Shown here: in pieces, positions 52,312-63,603 of the stretch
How positions within the stretch are numbered: position 1 is the first letter of the stretch
How the letters are laid out: every line of letters starts with the position of its first letter
NCBI GenBank assembly: GCA_947471745.1
Contig: CANJKZ010001160.1
Location: 907,001-971,000 of the forward strand
DNA from: Closterium sp. Naga37s-1
Lineage: Eukaryota; Streptophyta; Zygnematophyceae; Desmidiales; Closteriaceae
DNA: 64,000 nt
Direction: 5' to 3'
Notes under the pieces: generated by a model
The model's input: the letters and a program-made list of their open reading frames with translations, nothing else
Told to the model about the DNA's origin: nothing
The model's database searches: none
Made by a program: the position numbers and the translations under genes

Positions 52312-55172
52312 TCATACTGCCTGCACTGCTGCCAGGGATGAGTAGTCGTATTGCTCTGGCATGGGGAGATGGGGTGGGGAGGTTTGGGGAGGAGAAGGAT
52401 CGAAGATGATACGATTCCAAGTAAGAGGAGGAGAGGAGAGGAAAGGAGAGAAGAGGAGGGGAGAGGAGAAGATAACGAAGAAAGAGTGGAGCACCAGAGA
52501 AGATAGGGGATAAGGAGCGGGGCAAATTAGGTAGCAGGTGGGTGAAGGCACCATCTGCATATGCCCCACTGCCTACTCGCTGCCACTTGCTGCAGTGCCA
52601 CTGACACGCCCACTGCCATGCCCGCTGCCATGCCGACTCACTGCCTGCTTGCTTTACTACATCCGACAGGCTCCAGACTGCCTAACAGGCACTCACTGGA
52701 GGCCTTGGTGCAGGAGGCAGAGGCGAGGGTGCCCCAGTCAGAGGAGGAGACGCAGCCCCTGAAGCAGGCGACGGTGTAGGGCGCGGTGGTGCTGGCGTGG
52801 TAATGGTAGAACACAGGCTCGCCACTGCTGCCGTCGCCCACGTGCCCCCCACACTCGTCCACCCCTGCCGGCAGCGCTCCCCCCGCTCCCCGCGGGCCGA
52901 ACAGCGGAATGCCGTCCGCCAGGAATCCCAGCAAGGGGGAGTGCTGGGTGGGGGCGTCCTGCCAGAAGGACGCGCTGCCAGGGGGGAGGGGGAAGGGGAG
53001 GGTGGGAGGCAGGGCGGAGAGAAGGGGCGGATGGACGGGTTGGGATGCGAGGCATGCTACAAGGTAGGTAAATGGCATGAGGCAGCACATGGTACCTGGC
53101 AGCACATGGTACCTGGCATGGCAGCACATGGTACCTGGCAGCATGGTACCTGGCAGCACATGGTACCTGGCAGCACATGGTACCTGGCAGCACATGGTAC
53201 TCGCACTTGCAGCATGGTTGGCTTCGAAAGGAGCTCAGGTTGCAAGGAATTAAGGGGAAGAAGGGAACGCACTTGCAGAGGTTGAAGGCGGTGGAGCGAG
53301 AGGAGGAGATGGCAGAGGGGTTGGCGACGCCGGGAGCGACGTGGTAGTGGTACTGGCCCGAGGGCGTGGGGTGCCCCCCACACGCATCAAACGTGGCGCC
53401 CTCGTACTGCAAGGCGTCCCGACCCAGGGCGTCACACGCACTGCCAGGGGGAGAGGGAGAGGGAGAGACGGGTATGGGACATGAGGGCGTGAGGTGTGCA
53501 GGGAGAGTGAGGGCAGCGGCGAGGAGGACGAGAGGTGGAAGGTGCAGCCGCAAGGGCAGGAGCAGGCAAGCAGCAGAGCAGAATGGGGGTGGCACAGTGG
53601 GAAACGAGATGCTGTAGGGAATCATATTCGGACAGGCCAAACCCCAAGTCCTTGTCACGCCGGTTCCCCCCTCCTGCCCCTAACCTCTCCCCCCACCATA
53701 CCGTGACCCCGCTGATCCATCTTCCATGCTGCCCCCACAGCATTCCAACCCCCCTACTGCCCCGTCCCCCTCGTCACCTGTAGAAGGGCATGCCATTGAG
53801 GGCAAAGCCGATGGGGCCCATCATGCAGACACCGTTGAGGGCGACGGGGATGGCGGAGGAGGCGAGCGTGGGGGCGAGCGGCACGGCGAAAGACAGCGCC
53901 TGCTGCTCTGGCGAGTACAGCGTGGCCTGCACCCACCATGCGTACCCCGGACACCCGTTGCTCGCCATCACCCTGCCATCATACGGCAGGGGGAACAGAG
54001 CAAGGGGATACAGGGCAGGGGGGGCAGCGCAGGGGGGACAGGGCAGGGCGAACAAGGCAGGAGAGCTAGGGTGAGGGAAAGGAGGAAGGGGAGGGCAGAA
54101 GAACAGACATGAGCGGACGAAATGGCTTGAGCGGGCGTGCAGAGTGGCAGAGAAGAGGGGCGCACCTCTTGCCATTGCTGCTCGTGAGCTTGGCGCTCCT
54201 GCTGCTGCTGCTGTTGCCACACGCACTCCCACCTGATGACCCACTGCCACCCCCCATGCCTCCTCCGCTGCCCATGCCTCCGCTGCCCGTGCCTCCGCCG
54301 CCCATGCCTCCGCCGCCCATGCCTCCGCCACCCATGCCTCCTCCGCCGCCCATTCCCCCTCCGCCCATGCTACCTCCGCCTATGCCTCCCGCGCCCATGC
54401 CTCCCCCGCCCATATTTCCTCCGCCCATGCCTCCTCCGCCCATGCTTCCGCCGCCCATGCCTCCCCCGCCCATGTATCCTCCGCCCATGCTTCCTCTGCC
54501 CATGCCTCCTCCGCCCATGCCTCCTCCGCCCATGTATCCTCCGCCCATGTTTCCTCCGCCCATGCCTCCTCCCCCGCCCATCCCCCCTCCGCCCATGCTT
54601 CCTCCGCCTATGCCTCCCCCGCCCATATTTCCTCCGCCCATGCCTCCTCCGCCCATGCTTCCGCCGCCCATGCCTCCTCCGCCCATGCTTCCTCCGCCCA
54701 TGCCTCCTCCGCCTATGCCTCCCCCGCCCATGTTTCCTCCGCCCATGCTTCCTCCGCCCATGCCTCCTCCGCCCATTCTTCCTCCGCCCATGCCTCCTCC
54801 GACGCCCATGTTTCCTCCGCCCATGCTCCCCCCGCCCATGCCGCCTCCACCCATACCTCCCCCACCCATCCCCCCTCCGCCCGCATTACCTGGTTGCCCG
54901 CTCATCCCGCCACCTCCTTGCGAGCCAAACCCGCCCTGCCCGCCGCTTGACGCGCCACTTCCGCCTCCGCCGCTGGTCTGGGGGGGGCGGAAGAAGGACC
55001 AGCTACCGCCTGTTCCCGATTCCCCCACCAAGCCGCCAAACCTTCCCGCGAAACGCGGAAGGCCGAGCGAGCGCGCGCTGCACGCGGCGTGATGGACACC
55101 CGCGAAGCAAAGGAGCGCGACGAGCGCGAGGGCGGGGACGACGCGGGACGACGCGAGGCGAGGCGACATCAT
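52312..55172 (-). CDS. Secreted Gly/Met-rich protein with YHYH domain
   Basis: Five exons join in phase to 563 codons: 55172-54166, 53972-53778, 53440-53273, 52974-52697 and a short last exon 52355-52312 (QYDYSSLAAVQAV-stop, inferred from phase and acceptor). A signal peptide covers about residues 1-31 (VPALALVALLCFAG). Residues ~95-300 are GGGMGGG-type repeats. The C-terminal half has the two YHYH motifs, GQYHYHVAP (~431) and VFYHYHAS (~513), with conserved DGIPLFGP and many Cys, as in the YHYH family of extracellular proteins of unclear, possibly metal-related, function. The Gly/Met repeats suggest a wall or matrix role, which is inference. Intron 3 holds a minisatellite. Confidence 0.82.
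53087..53205 (-). repeat. 18-bp minisatellite, YHYH gene intron 3
   Basis: About six copies of GGCAGCACATGGTACCT with small length changes, lying between exons 3 and 4. Confidence 0.9.
54240..54890 (-). repeat. Coding GGM repeat of the YHYH protein
   Basis: About 40 units of 15 bp encoding (M/N/S/Y)-G-G-G-M-type pentamers, interspersed as GGGMGGGSMGGG. In-frame length changes are expected between individuals. Confidence 0.85.
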
Positions 55173-55840
55173 GGCAGGCGGCGCGGAACGCTAAGAATCG
55201 CGCGTATCTAGAAAAAAAATCTGTGGAGTGTAGATCGAACCTCGTTTCAACGTCAAGTTGAATGCACGGCGAATGCAAAGGAGGGAGGCGAATGCAAGAA
55301 GGCTGAGAGGCAGCGCTGAGGAATGCTCCCAGCGAGGTGGCTATTTGTACTTCCCCTGCCATCGCCGCCGCTGCCATGAGCCCAAGGCACTCGACTCGGC
55401 CTGCGCGCATTACGTAAACTGATGTGCTGGTTGACTGGGGCAACGAGCAGGAGGATCTGGGAGTCAACGCGAACCCAGTCAACGTTGAAAGGATGGGGAG
55501 CTGAACTGTTGACTGACGCTTGGGCGAAAGTCGGCGAGAGGGTGAGTGTTACGAAGGAGAGTGTGCAGAATGCAATAAAGAGGAAGTGATTACAACTAGT
55601 GAGTGACTAATGAAGCCTAGCTCACATATAGCGAAGGCTAGCTAGGCCGAAGTCGCGGGATCCTGGATGGTTGGGTGTAGGTTCAGGGTTTGGGAGACCC
55701 GAAGGCGACGCGAGGGACGTTCGGAGGGCGAGGTCATCGTACCAAGCCTGGAGCTCCGAAAGTTGGAATTGTACATGCATCAAGTGCCTCAGTTTCCCCG
55801 GAATTAGGGGAATTTAGGGTAAGAAATTAGGGGAGAATCC
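55173..55840. other. YHYH gene upstream region
   Basis: No coding frame supported. The promoter of the minus-strand YHYH gene should lie just above 55172. Toward 55800 the sequence becomes a gypsy-type LTR start and polypurine tract (AAGGGAGGGGGGGGGA on the minus strand at 55848-55866). Confidence 0.4.
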
Positions 55841-55849
55841 TTACACTAT

Positions 55850-56235
55850 CCCCCCCCCCTCCCTTCCTTTTAAGAAAGGTGGTCAACACCAGGCACGCGA
55901 CGGCGGGAAAGGTAGTCCCGTAAAACCGAGTGGCCGTGTAGTGAGTCGGTCATGACCCACGTATCATCTTCACTCGTGCGATCAACCCATCACAGCAGTA
56001 AATCAATGTGGTGTCTTATCGGTGTCACACGCACGCGATGATTCGAAATCTTCTAGGGCTGAAGTGTCGAGTCTGCCATAGGCCGAACATTTGGCGCGAT
56101 GCTAGAGCGGGAGACGTTGGATGATTGTGGTGTGGCGTAATATCGGAGCAAGCTGACGTGGAATGTGTTGTGAAATTTCCAGTTGTCGGTAGCAGAAGCC
56201 TCACTGTGAGAGGTATTAACATCCTCACGTCGCGG
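55850..56235 (-). pseudogene. Ty3/gypsy integrase tail and chromodomain remnant
   Basis: The minus strand reads KFHNTFHVSLLRYY, the hallmark junction between gypsy integrase and its C-terminal chromodomain, then NHRVR, W-V-D...DDTWV, with stops. A G-rich purine tract follows, as before a gypsy 3' LTR. Confidence 0.65.
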
Positions 56236-58010
56236 AAGGGTCTTACGTGGCGGGGGCGAAGTTTCACCCTGAAAATCCACATGCAATCGACTATGCTCGC
56301 CCCAGGAGGGGGAACTGCGTCGACGTAGGTGCCTGTGGACTTCCGGGAAGCCATCTCTGCGTCCATGGCTGCCTGCCACTGAGAGGAGTACTGACCCGTA
56401 ATCGTCTCTACGCAAGAGCGCGGGGTCGGGAAGTCTAGTGCATTCGGGTCTTCCTCAGGGGCAAGCAGCATGGCAGCGCAACGAGGTATAGCAGCCGCGA
56501 GGCACTCCTGCTCAGACTGCCTATTCGCAAGGCGGAAGGCAGCAGCAAAGTCAACGAGCTCAGTGCCTAAGGCAGACGCAGCAGCAGACTCAAACGTAGG
56601 GTCAGTCAAAAGTTTGGCCAGACAACGAGTGACTGTAGGACTAGCAGCATGGGCAAGGTCCGACGCAGGACAGGACGCTGAGCAACAGAGGAAGGACGAA
56701 GTGCCATAGTGTGACTGCCAGGGACAGATGGAGGACGAACACGGGGGGCACGACGAGTACGAGCAACAGGCGAGGCAGAACGAGACGGAGGCTCTCAACG
56801 CTCAGTCAAGGAGTCTGTCAACTTAGTGTGAAGAGAAGGATCAGGTAGTGGGGAGTCAGACAGTGGGGATTCAGGCAGAACCTGTGTTTGAGACGGGGCA
56901 GTAGGCGGGACCAGGAGTGGAGGAGTGGGACCAGCAGTAGACGGGTCTACAGAGTCAGATGGAGAACGACGAACCTAGTGAAGTGCCGAACCAGGTGGTG
57001 GCAGCGGCGACTGCTGCTGGTCCCAGAAGAACGGGCACCGTGGTCGCGGCTGCGCAACACCTCTAGAACCTCTTGCTTTAGTACCTCAAGTACCAGAACC
57101 ACCAGCACCTCCAGCTCCAGCACCTCTAGTACCAGAACCTCCAGTACCTCCAGCTCTAGTACCTCCAGCACCAGAAGCACCAGCTCCAACGCCTCAAGTA
57201 CCTCCAACTCCAGTACCTCCTGGACCAGCACCCCAAGAACCACCAGCAACAGGCTCTGGAAGTGGCAGCGATGACTGCTGCTGCTACCAGAAGAAGGGGG
57301 GCCGTGGCTGAGGCTGCAACGCACCCGCAGAATCTCCAGTATTAGCACCCTTGGCTCCACCACCACTAGGACGCTCAGCACCCCGAGAACCAGCACCTCC
57401 AGAGGCAGAGCACCCAGACCTAGCACCCCCAGAGCCCACACCTCCAACGTCACCACCCCCAGGAGCATCGTAGTCCACCGTGACAGACTGCAGAGGTGGC
57501 AAAGACGACCGAGGCGGGAACTAGGAGGGGTCTCCAAGCGTGGTGAGCGGCGAGAGGCCGCAATGTCATCAGCAGCAGGGTCACCTCCCTCAGCCGTTTC
57601 AGCGGGGTCTGAGGAGACCTCCACAAGCTCAACCAAGGGGGGTGGTGTGACCTGAGACACACCTGAGGGATCAAGACGCGAAGGGGGTGTGGGGGAGGGG
57701 GGTCTACCGGGGGGGGTAACCTGGAACCAGGAAGAGGGGTGGGGGGGGGGCACCGGGGAACTGCGGTGGGGGAAGAGACGGTACTAGCAAACCAACTCGT
57801 CAAAAGTGAAGTTGCAGGAGGACACGACATGGCGCAAGACGAGGTGGTAAAAGTGCCAGTCAGGCGCATCGTCAAAGAAGCCAAGAAAGAAGCAGCAAAT
57901 GGCGCGAGGGGAGAGCTTGCCCGCGATAGAATCACGACAAAGGCAGGCGAACCCCAGACGCATTGCCAACCTTCCCCGTCCAAAGCACGATAGGCGAGGT
58001 CTCTGGTCTG
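56236..58010 (-). pseudogene. copia fragment: integrase end, linker, reverse transcriptase start
   Basis: Minus-strand pieces read FLGFFDDAPDWHFYH (57,860 region, integrase end), a Leu/Val- or Thr/Ser-rich low-complexity linker, and ITGQYSSQWQAAMDAEMASRKSTG / MWIFRVK (56,400-56,270), closely like the copia 1 reverse transcriptase start. It breaks off at the gypsy remnant. Confidence 0.75.
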
Positions 58011-58089
58011 TACTCCTGAGGCCATTCTTGCAGAGTACACGGCATCCTCTAGTCGATGTTCTCGCCCCGACTCACCCCCTGGCTTCCCG

Positions 58090-58350
58090 CCCGTCCCGCA
58101 GTTTCCTCCTCGTTCGTCTCTGCGGCCAGTTGTTGGGGAGCCTGGGGGTGTTCCTGCGGGAGTTACTGGAGGAACCGCGCATGTCATTGGTGGAGGTTCT
58201 GATTCTAAAGGTGCTGGAGCAAGAGACATTGGCACTACGGTGCCTATACCGCGCACTGTACGTTTCCTTACCCGTGAGCAGCGTCTTTTACGGTTAGAGA
58301 GGGAGGATCGGGAGCGGTTTGAGAGAGCACGACAACAGCAGCAGTAGCAT
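58090..58350 (+). pseudogene. copia linker fragment, plus strand
   Basis: Plus-strand frame reads GGTAHVIGGGSDSKGAG, then TREQRLLRLEREDRERFERA and a Gln run, a linker between integrase and reverse transcriptase typical of plant-type copia elements. It continues beyond the solo LTR at 59161. Confidence 0.6.
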
Positions 58351-59160
58351 TGTTAGCGATTAAGGACGAGGTCTATGAAGATTAGGGGCCGAAATATCAT
58401 AAAATTTGTTGGACTAGAATTCTGGCCAGAATTGTCGACTTCACAAGAAACGCCATCGACGAAAAGCTCACCATTATAATATTTTCAAACCCGAGTATGT
58501 TATAGCCCTTGACGGTGGCTATCTTTTCCAATTTGAATCGTACGAAACGATGGAGTATAAATCGAGTTATGAATTTCGGCGCACTAGGGGATATGCTGCC
58601 ATACAAACTTAACGCAATCACAATTGTTCACACAAGATCCACACAAGAAAGTTAGAGTAGCAATCAACCAAGTCGGAGGGAAGAGGGGGACGAGAGGGAA
58701 GGTCCCCAAGGAGTCCTCAACCAAGGAAACCCCATAGTCACACCAAATCCCTTCCCTAAAGGCACCCCAACTTTGACCTTTGTCACTTTCCCAACCCATG
58801 CCATTCACCTCACCCCAATTGGCCACACTTGCCAACCTGGTTTGGCTTCTCCCAACCACTTGGCATCAACTACAGTAGAAATGACGAATTCTCCAATCCC
58901 CAAAAGTCTATACCACATATTGAGTCACTTCACAAATTCCCATGGTCGCCTCACCACAACCATAACTTCGAACGATTATAACTTTCTCGTCGGCGATTCT
59001 TGGTTCGTCGGAAAGCTCTCGAGCAGAGGACTCATTTCAGATATCTGCTCAAGCAGAAGAAAAACTCACACGGAACACAAATTCTTGCACACGCATGCAA
59101 CGCATGAACATATGATGGGAGGCAGATAGACGTGAACGCAAATGATAGCATCACATAACA
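58351..59160 (-). repeat. Solo LTR of the copia element 2 family
   Basis: 810 bp on the minus strand beginning TGTTATGTGATGCTATC at 59160 and ending CTAACA at 58351, clearly related to the LTRs at 12486 and 17932. Flanks AGCAT and AGAAT match at four of five bases. Confidence 0.85.
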
Positions 59161-59790
59161 AGAATCAGCAGTCTCAGTCGCATCGTCAGGAGAGGGTGGA
59201 GGAGGAGCCACAGCCACAGTAGCGGGTACTGTTGCAGCCACATCACGAGAGAGTAGAGGAGGAGTCACGGCCACAGCAGGAGAGGGTAGAGCAGGAGTCC
59301 CGGCCGTAGCAGCACGTGCAGCTGCAGCCGTCGCATGAGAGTGCAGAGGAGGAGCCACACCCGGAGCAGCATGAGCAGCAGCAGCAGGGGCAGGTGTTGC
59401 CGCAGCAAATGCCAGAGGAGGCGTAGAAGTAGCGACTGCGACCTTCCCACTAGTTGGCTGCTAAGAGGGTGGCAAAGTATGTGGCGATTACATCAGGTAT
59501 GGGACTTGTCCTTGGAGGGAAGCAGGCAGTTACACTTACAGGTTACTCGGACTCGTCGTAGGCCGACGTCGCTCGGACGTTGCGGTCTACACAGGGGTAC
59601 TCCTTCAGCCTCGGGATAGGTGCTAGTTCGTGGAGGTCTACTCGGGCGTCGTCCGTCTCTAGTTCCAGCTGAGAGGCAGAGGTGTACGTTGCTGCCATGG
59701 CTGCCCAGGAGCTTCGCTGGCTGTCTTTCCTCCTCACCGAGCCTAAACTCTGGGGGAAAGCGAGGCCGCTCACCAAGGAGAGAAAGAGCC
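59161..59790 (+). pseudogene. copia linker and RNase H fragment, plus strand
   Basis: Plus-strand frames read RQERVEEEPQPQ / ERVEQESRP-type linker repeats and then an RNase H scrap ending EAEVYVAAMAAQELRWLSFLL near 59730, matching EAEIYAGAMAAQELRW of copia 1. The reverse transcriptase between them is missing. Confidence 0.7.
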
Positions 59791-59799
59791 AATAAAGCC

Positions 59800-60065
59800 A
59801 GGTGGAGAACGCAGCCCGAACTGCTCGAGCAGCCTCCCCCGAAGAAACGCAGTAGAGAGGTCCAATGAGTGCAGCTCACCGCTGTGCTGCGACGTGCTGT
59901 AATACCCAAAAAGTGGTCATCTTCAGGGTGGGGAAAAGGTATGGAAGAAGTCTACCCCCTCGCATTGACAGGAACCCCGTGCCACGTAACGCGCCTTGTA
60001 GATTCATTTGCCACTGACGACGTTCGCCCCATGTGGCGGGATTGTGTAAACGTAGGTGCATGTGG
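59800..60065 (-). pseudogene. copia reverse transcriptase fragment
   Basis: Minus strand reads a degraded YVARG, then HTFSP, and LHSLDLSTAFL near 59870, corresponding to SLDFSTAFLQSSLHEEIW of copia 1. Several stops. Confidence 0.7.
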
Positions 60066-60071
60066 ACCTAT

Positions 60072-61138
60072 TGTGGGTGCAAATCTACTTTGCGTGACAT
60101 CATGTCGTCTGCTTGTACGAGTATGTGTATGGGAATGCATTTGCGTGTGAATGGTGTGTTCGTATGTTTGATTGCTTTCGCAATTTTCGCTTGATGCATA
60201 TGCAGGCACTCGCACAATGTGCGCTTCGGCACAACATTGTATGGGCTATGAACAGTGCAAGCATAAAGGAGGAGCTCGCAAAGGAACCCAAGATGGAAGC
60301 TTTGCAGTTCGGTTCAAAATCGATTATACCCAACTCGAAATTGTTCTGTTTCGTTTACTTAACTATAGTGTAACAGTGCAGGCACTATTGGGGTGCAATT
60401 AGGTGGAGGTTGGATATTGTTTGTCTGTATCTGCATGGCACAGAGCCAGGGGAAACTAGCAGAACCAGACTTTGGCTGGTTGGGCAAGGACAAAATATGT
60501 TCTGTTTTTTGGACCTGAACCTGGTTGTTGTTTTCCCACGTTGGAAAAACAAAACCAGAGGATCTTTACCAACCTACCACTTGCTATTTTTTCCATTCAG
60601 GTCGAATCTGTTGTTTGGAATCATTTGGGATCATCCCTGGTTGTTCCTTGGTCCTTGGTAGCTAGAGCTATTTATTCCTTCTCTATTTGTACTCTGTGAT
60701 ATAGTCAATTGAATCAAGCAAATTCCTTCCTCGCTGGAATTTTGTTTCTACGCGGTTCGATGGCGGAATGATACCCGAGTCAACACTAGTACACTAGCAC
60801 TACGACGCTAGGCAAACGCTGCTTGAGTCATAACTCGGCAATGGCTGAACTTTTCGCGAGGCAACTTGGCTTGTCTTAAAGCCTTTGGAGCGAGCTTCGA
60901 TATAGGAAACTTTCAGCTCAATCCGATCGATGGTCTGCACGATACGCTGCGTGAAGTTCAAGGTACTCTTGCTAATTTAGTTAAGTCATTCTTGACTCCT
61001 CTCTCTATAAACTCGGACCCGAGGATAGGGGCTAGTCTTGTACCAGGCACCCAAGGACCCTTGGAGGTGACCTCGGGGAGAGGTTTTGACTTTGATAAAG
61101 TCTTAATAGCCTGAGTTTATTAGGCCCTTACACCAACA
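60072..61138 (+). repeat. Solo LTR (family with copia 4), plus orientation
   Basis: Starts TGTGGGTGCAAATC and ends CACCAACA. It is an inverted, diverged copy of 62570-63563. No target duplication found; the right side meets a gypsy fragment. Frames inside (for instance 60866-61114) are not genes. Confidence 0.7.
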
Positions 61139-61720
61139 AAAATCACCCTCGATACTGGCGCGCAATCGACTGTTCGTACACAGTGGCGTGTGACCCAGCA
61201 TGAACTCGCGGAACTACGAAGACAACTTGATGCACTGTTGGAAAAGGGGTTCATCAGACCCAGTACATCACCCTTCGCGGCACCGATCCTGTTCACGCCA
61301 AAAACATCGACTATCGCGTGCTTAACTAGGTTACCATAAAATCTCGCTATCCCATCCTACGCACTCACGACCTCCTCGACCAATCTCGCGGCGCTCGCTA
61401 TTTCTCGAAGATTGACCTACACGGCGATTACCACCATATAAGGGTCTTTGCAGACGAATGTTACAAGACCGCCTTTTGAACCCGCTACGGTAGTTACGAG
61501 TTTACAGTGATGCCCTTCGGCCTCACGAATGCGTATTCAACATTCCAACTTACCATGAACAGGGTGTTTCGCGATCTACTCGTCAGGTGCGTTATCGTAC
61601 TTGGACGATATTTTGTTTTTTAGCGGGACGCCCGCGTAGCACCTCTACGATCCGCACCAGGACATTCGGCTCATCACTAAAGGCTCTAAGTGCGACTTTT
61701 TTAAGCAGGGGTTGGAGGTT
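61139..61720 (+). pseudogene. Ty3/gypsy reverse transcriptase remnant
   Basis: Plus-strand pieces read WRVTQHELAELRRQLDALLE and KGFIRPSTSPFAAPILF, then FSKIDLHGDYHHIR-like, MPFGLTNA and [10 protein letters not shown] sequence, with frameshifts and stops between. Confidence 0.75.
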
Positions 61721-61821
61721 TTGAGACAAGTCATGTCTCACATGGAGGCATTTTCCCCTATCAACTACTCAGCGACGCGGCGTACCCACTTTGGGAGTGC
61801 TGCCTTACACCTCTTCACGCG

Positions 61822-62118
61822 TTGCAGCGCGGAATCATGAAAAAGTGGAAGCAAATGTTCAATTACGTTCAAAGTGCAACCCAAATGGTAGTGGAGCGGA
61901 GCGTTGGCATGTTGAAATCCCAGTGGCGGCTCCTCGCCATGAGGGATGAGTGTCGCTTGTGGAGAGTGTGTGCCGCCACTGCATGCGTCATCGTACAACA
62001 CAATATGATGGAGCACATACAACATGGTTTCAAGATACTGGACGATGAAGTTTTGGAACAAGAAGAAGACATACAATTACGCTGGTGGTTGGGAAGCGAC
62101 ATGCCCAACTATCTATAG
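61822..62118 (+). pseudogene. PIF/Harbinger transposase C-terminal remnant
   Basis: Plus-strand frame of 98 codons reading FNYVQSATQMVVERSVGMLK and SQWRLL, then CVIVQHNMMEH. This matches the end of the DDE domain of Harbinger transposases (N-Y-x-x-S-x-x-R-M-V-V-E-R-A-F-G-x-L-K ... H-N). The catalytic N-terminal part is absent. Confidence 0.7.
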
Positions 62119-62569
62119 CAACCTACCACAAACCAAACATAAAAGGAGCTGCATAGGCGACGAAAAAATATTGGCAAAGCAAATAACAAGGCTTACCTTA
62201 TCGCTCTCCCTGAGGAGGTGGGTGAGGAGTTGGATGAGGATAATACATAAAGTCGAGATCTCCAGCCCCATCCGTTGACGTATTCGCCTCGTGTTGGTTA
62301 CACAACTGTCGAGCAGTTTCCACAGGGTGGGCGGAAGGAGCTTGGTTGACCGGGCTTGGGTATTTGGATATAGCTCCATCCGGGGCACGAACACCGGCAT
62401 GTGCGTTGGGGGAGACTGATGCCGGGTGACGTGGCCCACGATGATTATAGGGACCGGTGTTCTCGTGGAGGTTGGCTGACGAGACTGGGTTGATGGAGGA
62501 CAAGAATTGGAACCCGAATAGTGTGCGCGGGGCTGGTTGTGTTGATTGGGATGGTTGCAGTGTAATCGG
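62119..62569. other. Unassigned sequence between Harbinger remnant and LTR
   Basis: A minus-strand frame here (62619-62198) is Pro/His/Ser-rich and could be the second, Myb-like Harbinger protein or chance. I see no motif to decide. Confidence 0.25.
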
Positions 62570-63563
62570 TACAGTGGGGATCTCCTCCAAGGGTCCTTCG
62601 ATGCCTGGTACAAGACCAACCCCTATCTTCAGGTCCGAGTTTGTAGAAAGAGGGATAAGAAGAGCGCAATCAAAACAGCAAGAGTACCTTGAACATCGCA
62701 CAGCATGCCGTGCAGACCGGAGAAATTCGTATATCGAAGCTCGCTCCAAAAGCTTAAAAAAAGCCAAGTTGCTTCACAAAAGTTCTTCCATTCCAAGTTA
62801 TGATTCGGAAAGTGTGTCCCTAACATCGTATTGCTAGCGTACTAGCGTTGACTCGGTAGCATTCCACCGTTGAACCGCGTAGAAACAAAATTACAGCAAG
62901 GAAGGAATCCGGTCAAATTAAATTTGACTATATCTAAAGTACAAACAGAGAAAGATTAAATAGCTAGAGCTAGAAGGGACCTTGGGAATCAACCTGGGAA
63001 CAACCAAGGATGATCCTAAATAGTTCCAAGCAACATAACCAACCTGGCTGGACAAAACATCAGGTGGTAGGTTGGTAAACAACCTTTGTTTTTGTTATTC
63101 CAACGCGGGAAAACAACAAGGTCCAGGTCCTACTGTTTTGTCCTTGCCCAACCAGCCAATTTCTGGTTTTACTAGTTTCCCCTCGCCCTGAAGCATGCAG
63201 AAACACACATTCATAATCCAACCTTCACCTGATTGTACCCCTATAGTGCCTTCCCTGCTACACAATAGTTACACAAACAAAACAGTACAATTTCGATTTG
63301 GATGAAACTGAATCTGCGCAATCAATAAAACCGAATCGCAAAGCTTCCATCTTGGGTTCATTTGCGAGCTCGTCCTTTCTGCTTGCACTGTTCATAGCGC
63401 GTACAATGTTGCTGCCGAAGCGCACATTGCGCGAGTACCTACAAACGCATCAAGCAAAAACTGTGAAAGCAAACAATCACACGAACACACCATTCACACG
63501 CACATACATCCACACACACAAACCGACGGCAGGATGTCGTGCAAAATGAATTTGCATCCAACA
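62570..63563 (-). repeat. 3' LTR of copia element 4
   Basis: Minus strand, begins TGTTGGATGCAAATTC at 63563 after the purine tract GAGGGGGAGTG. Alignable with 60072-61080 in inverted orientation to about 62570, where similarity ends, so the tail may be truncated by another insertion. Confidence 0.8.
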
Positions 63564-63603
63564 CACTCCCCCTCAGCCTGCCGGCTGCATCTCCATCATT
63601 CTA

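Noticed and set aside
54109-55261. Plus-strand Pro/Met-rich and Cys/Pro-rich frames over 300 codons
   Set aside because: Antisense shadows of the Gly/Met-rich first exon of the YHYH gene, which has a signal peptide and phase-matched downstream exons.
60866-61114. Plus-strand 82-codon frame as a host gene
   Set aside because: It lies inside a solo LTR and has a matching inverted copy at 62570-62780 without an intact frame.
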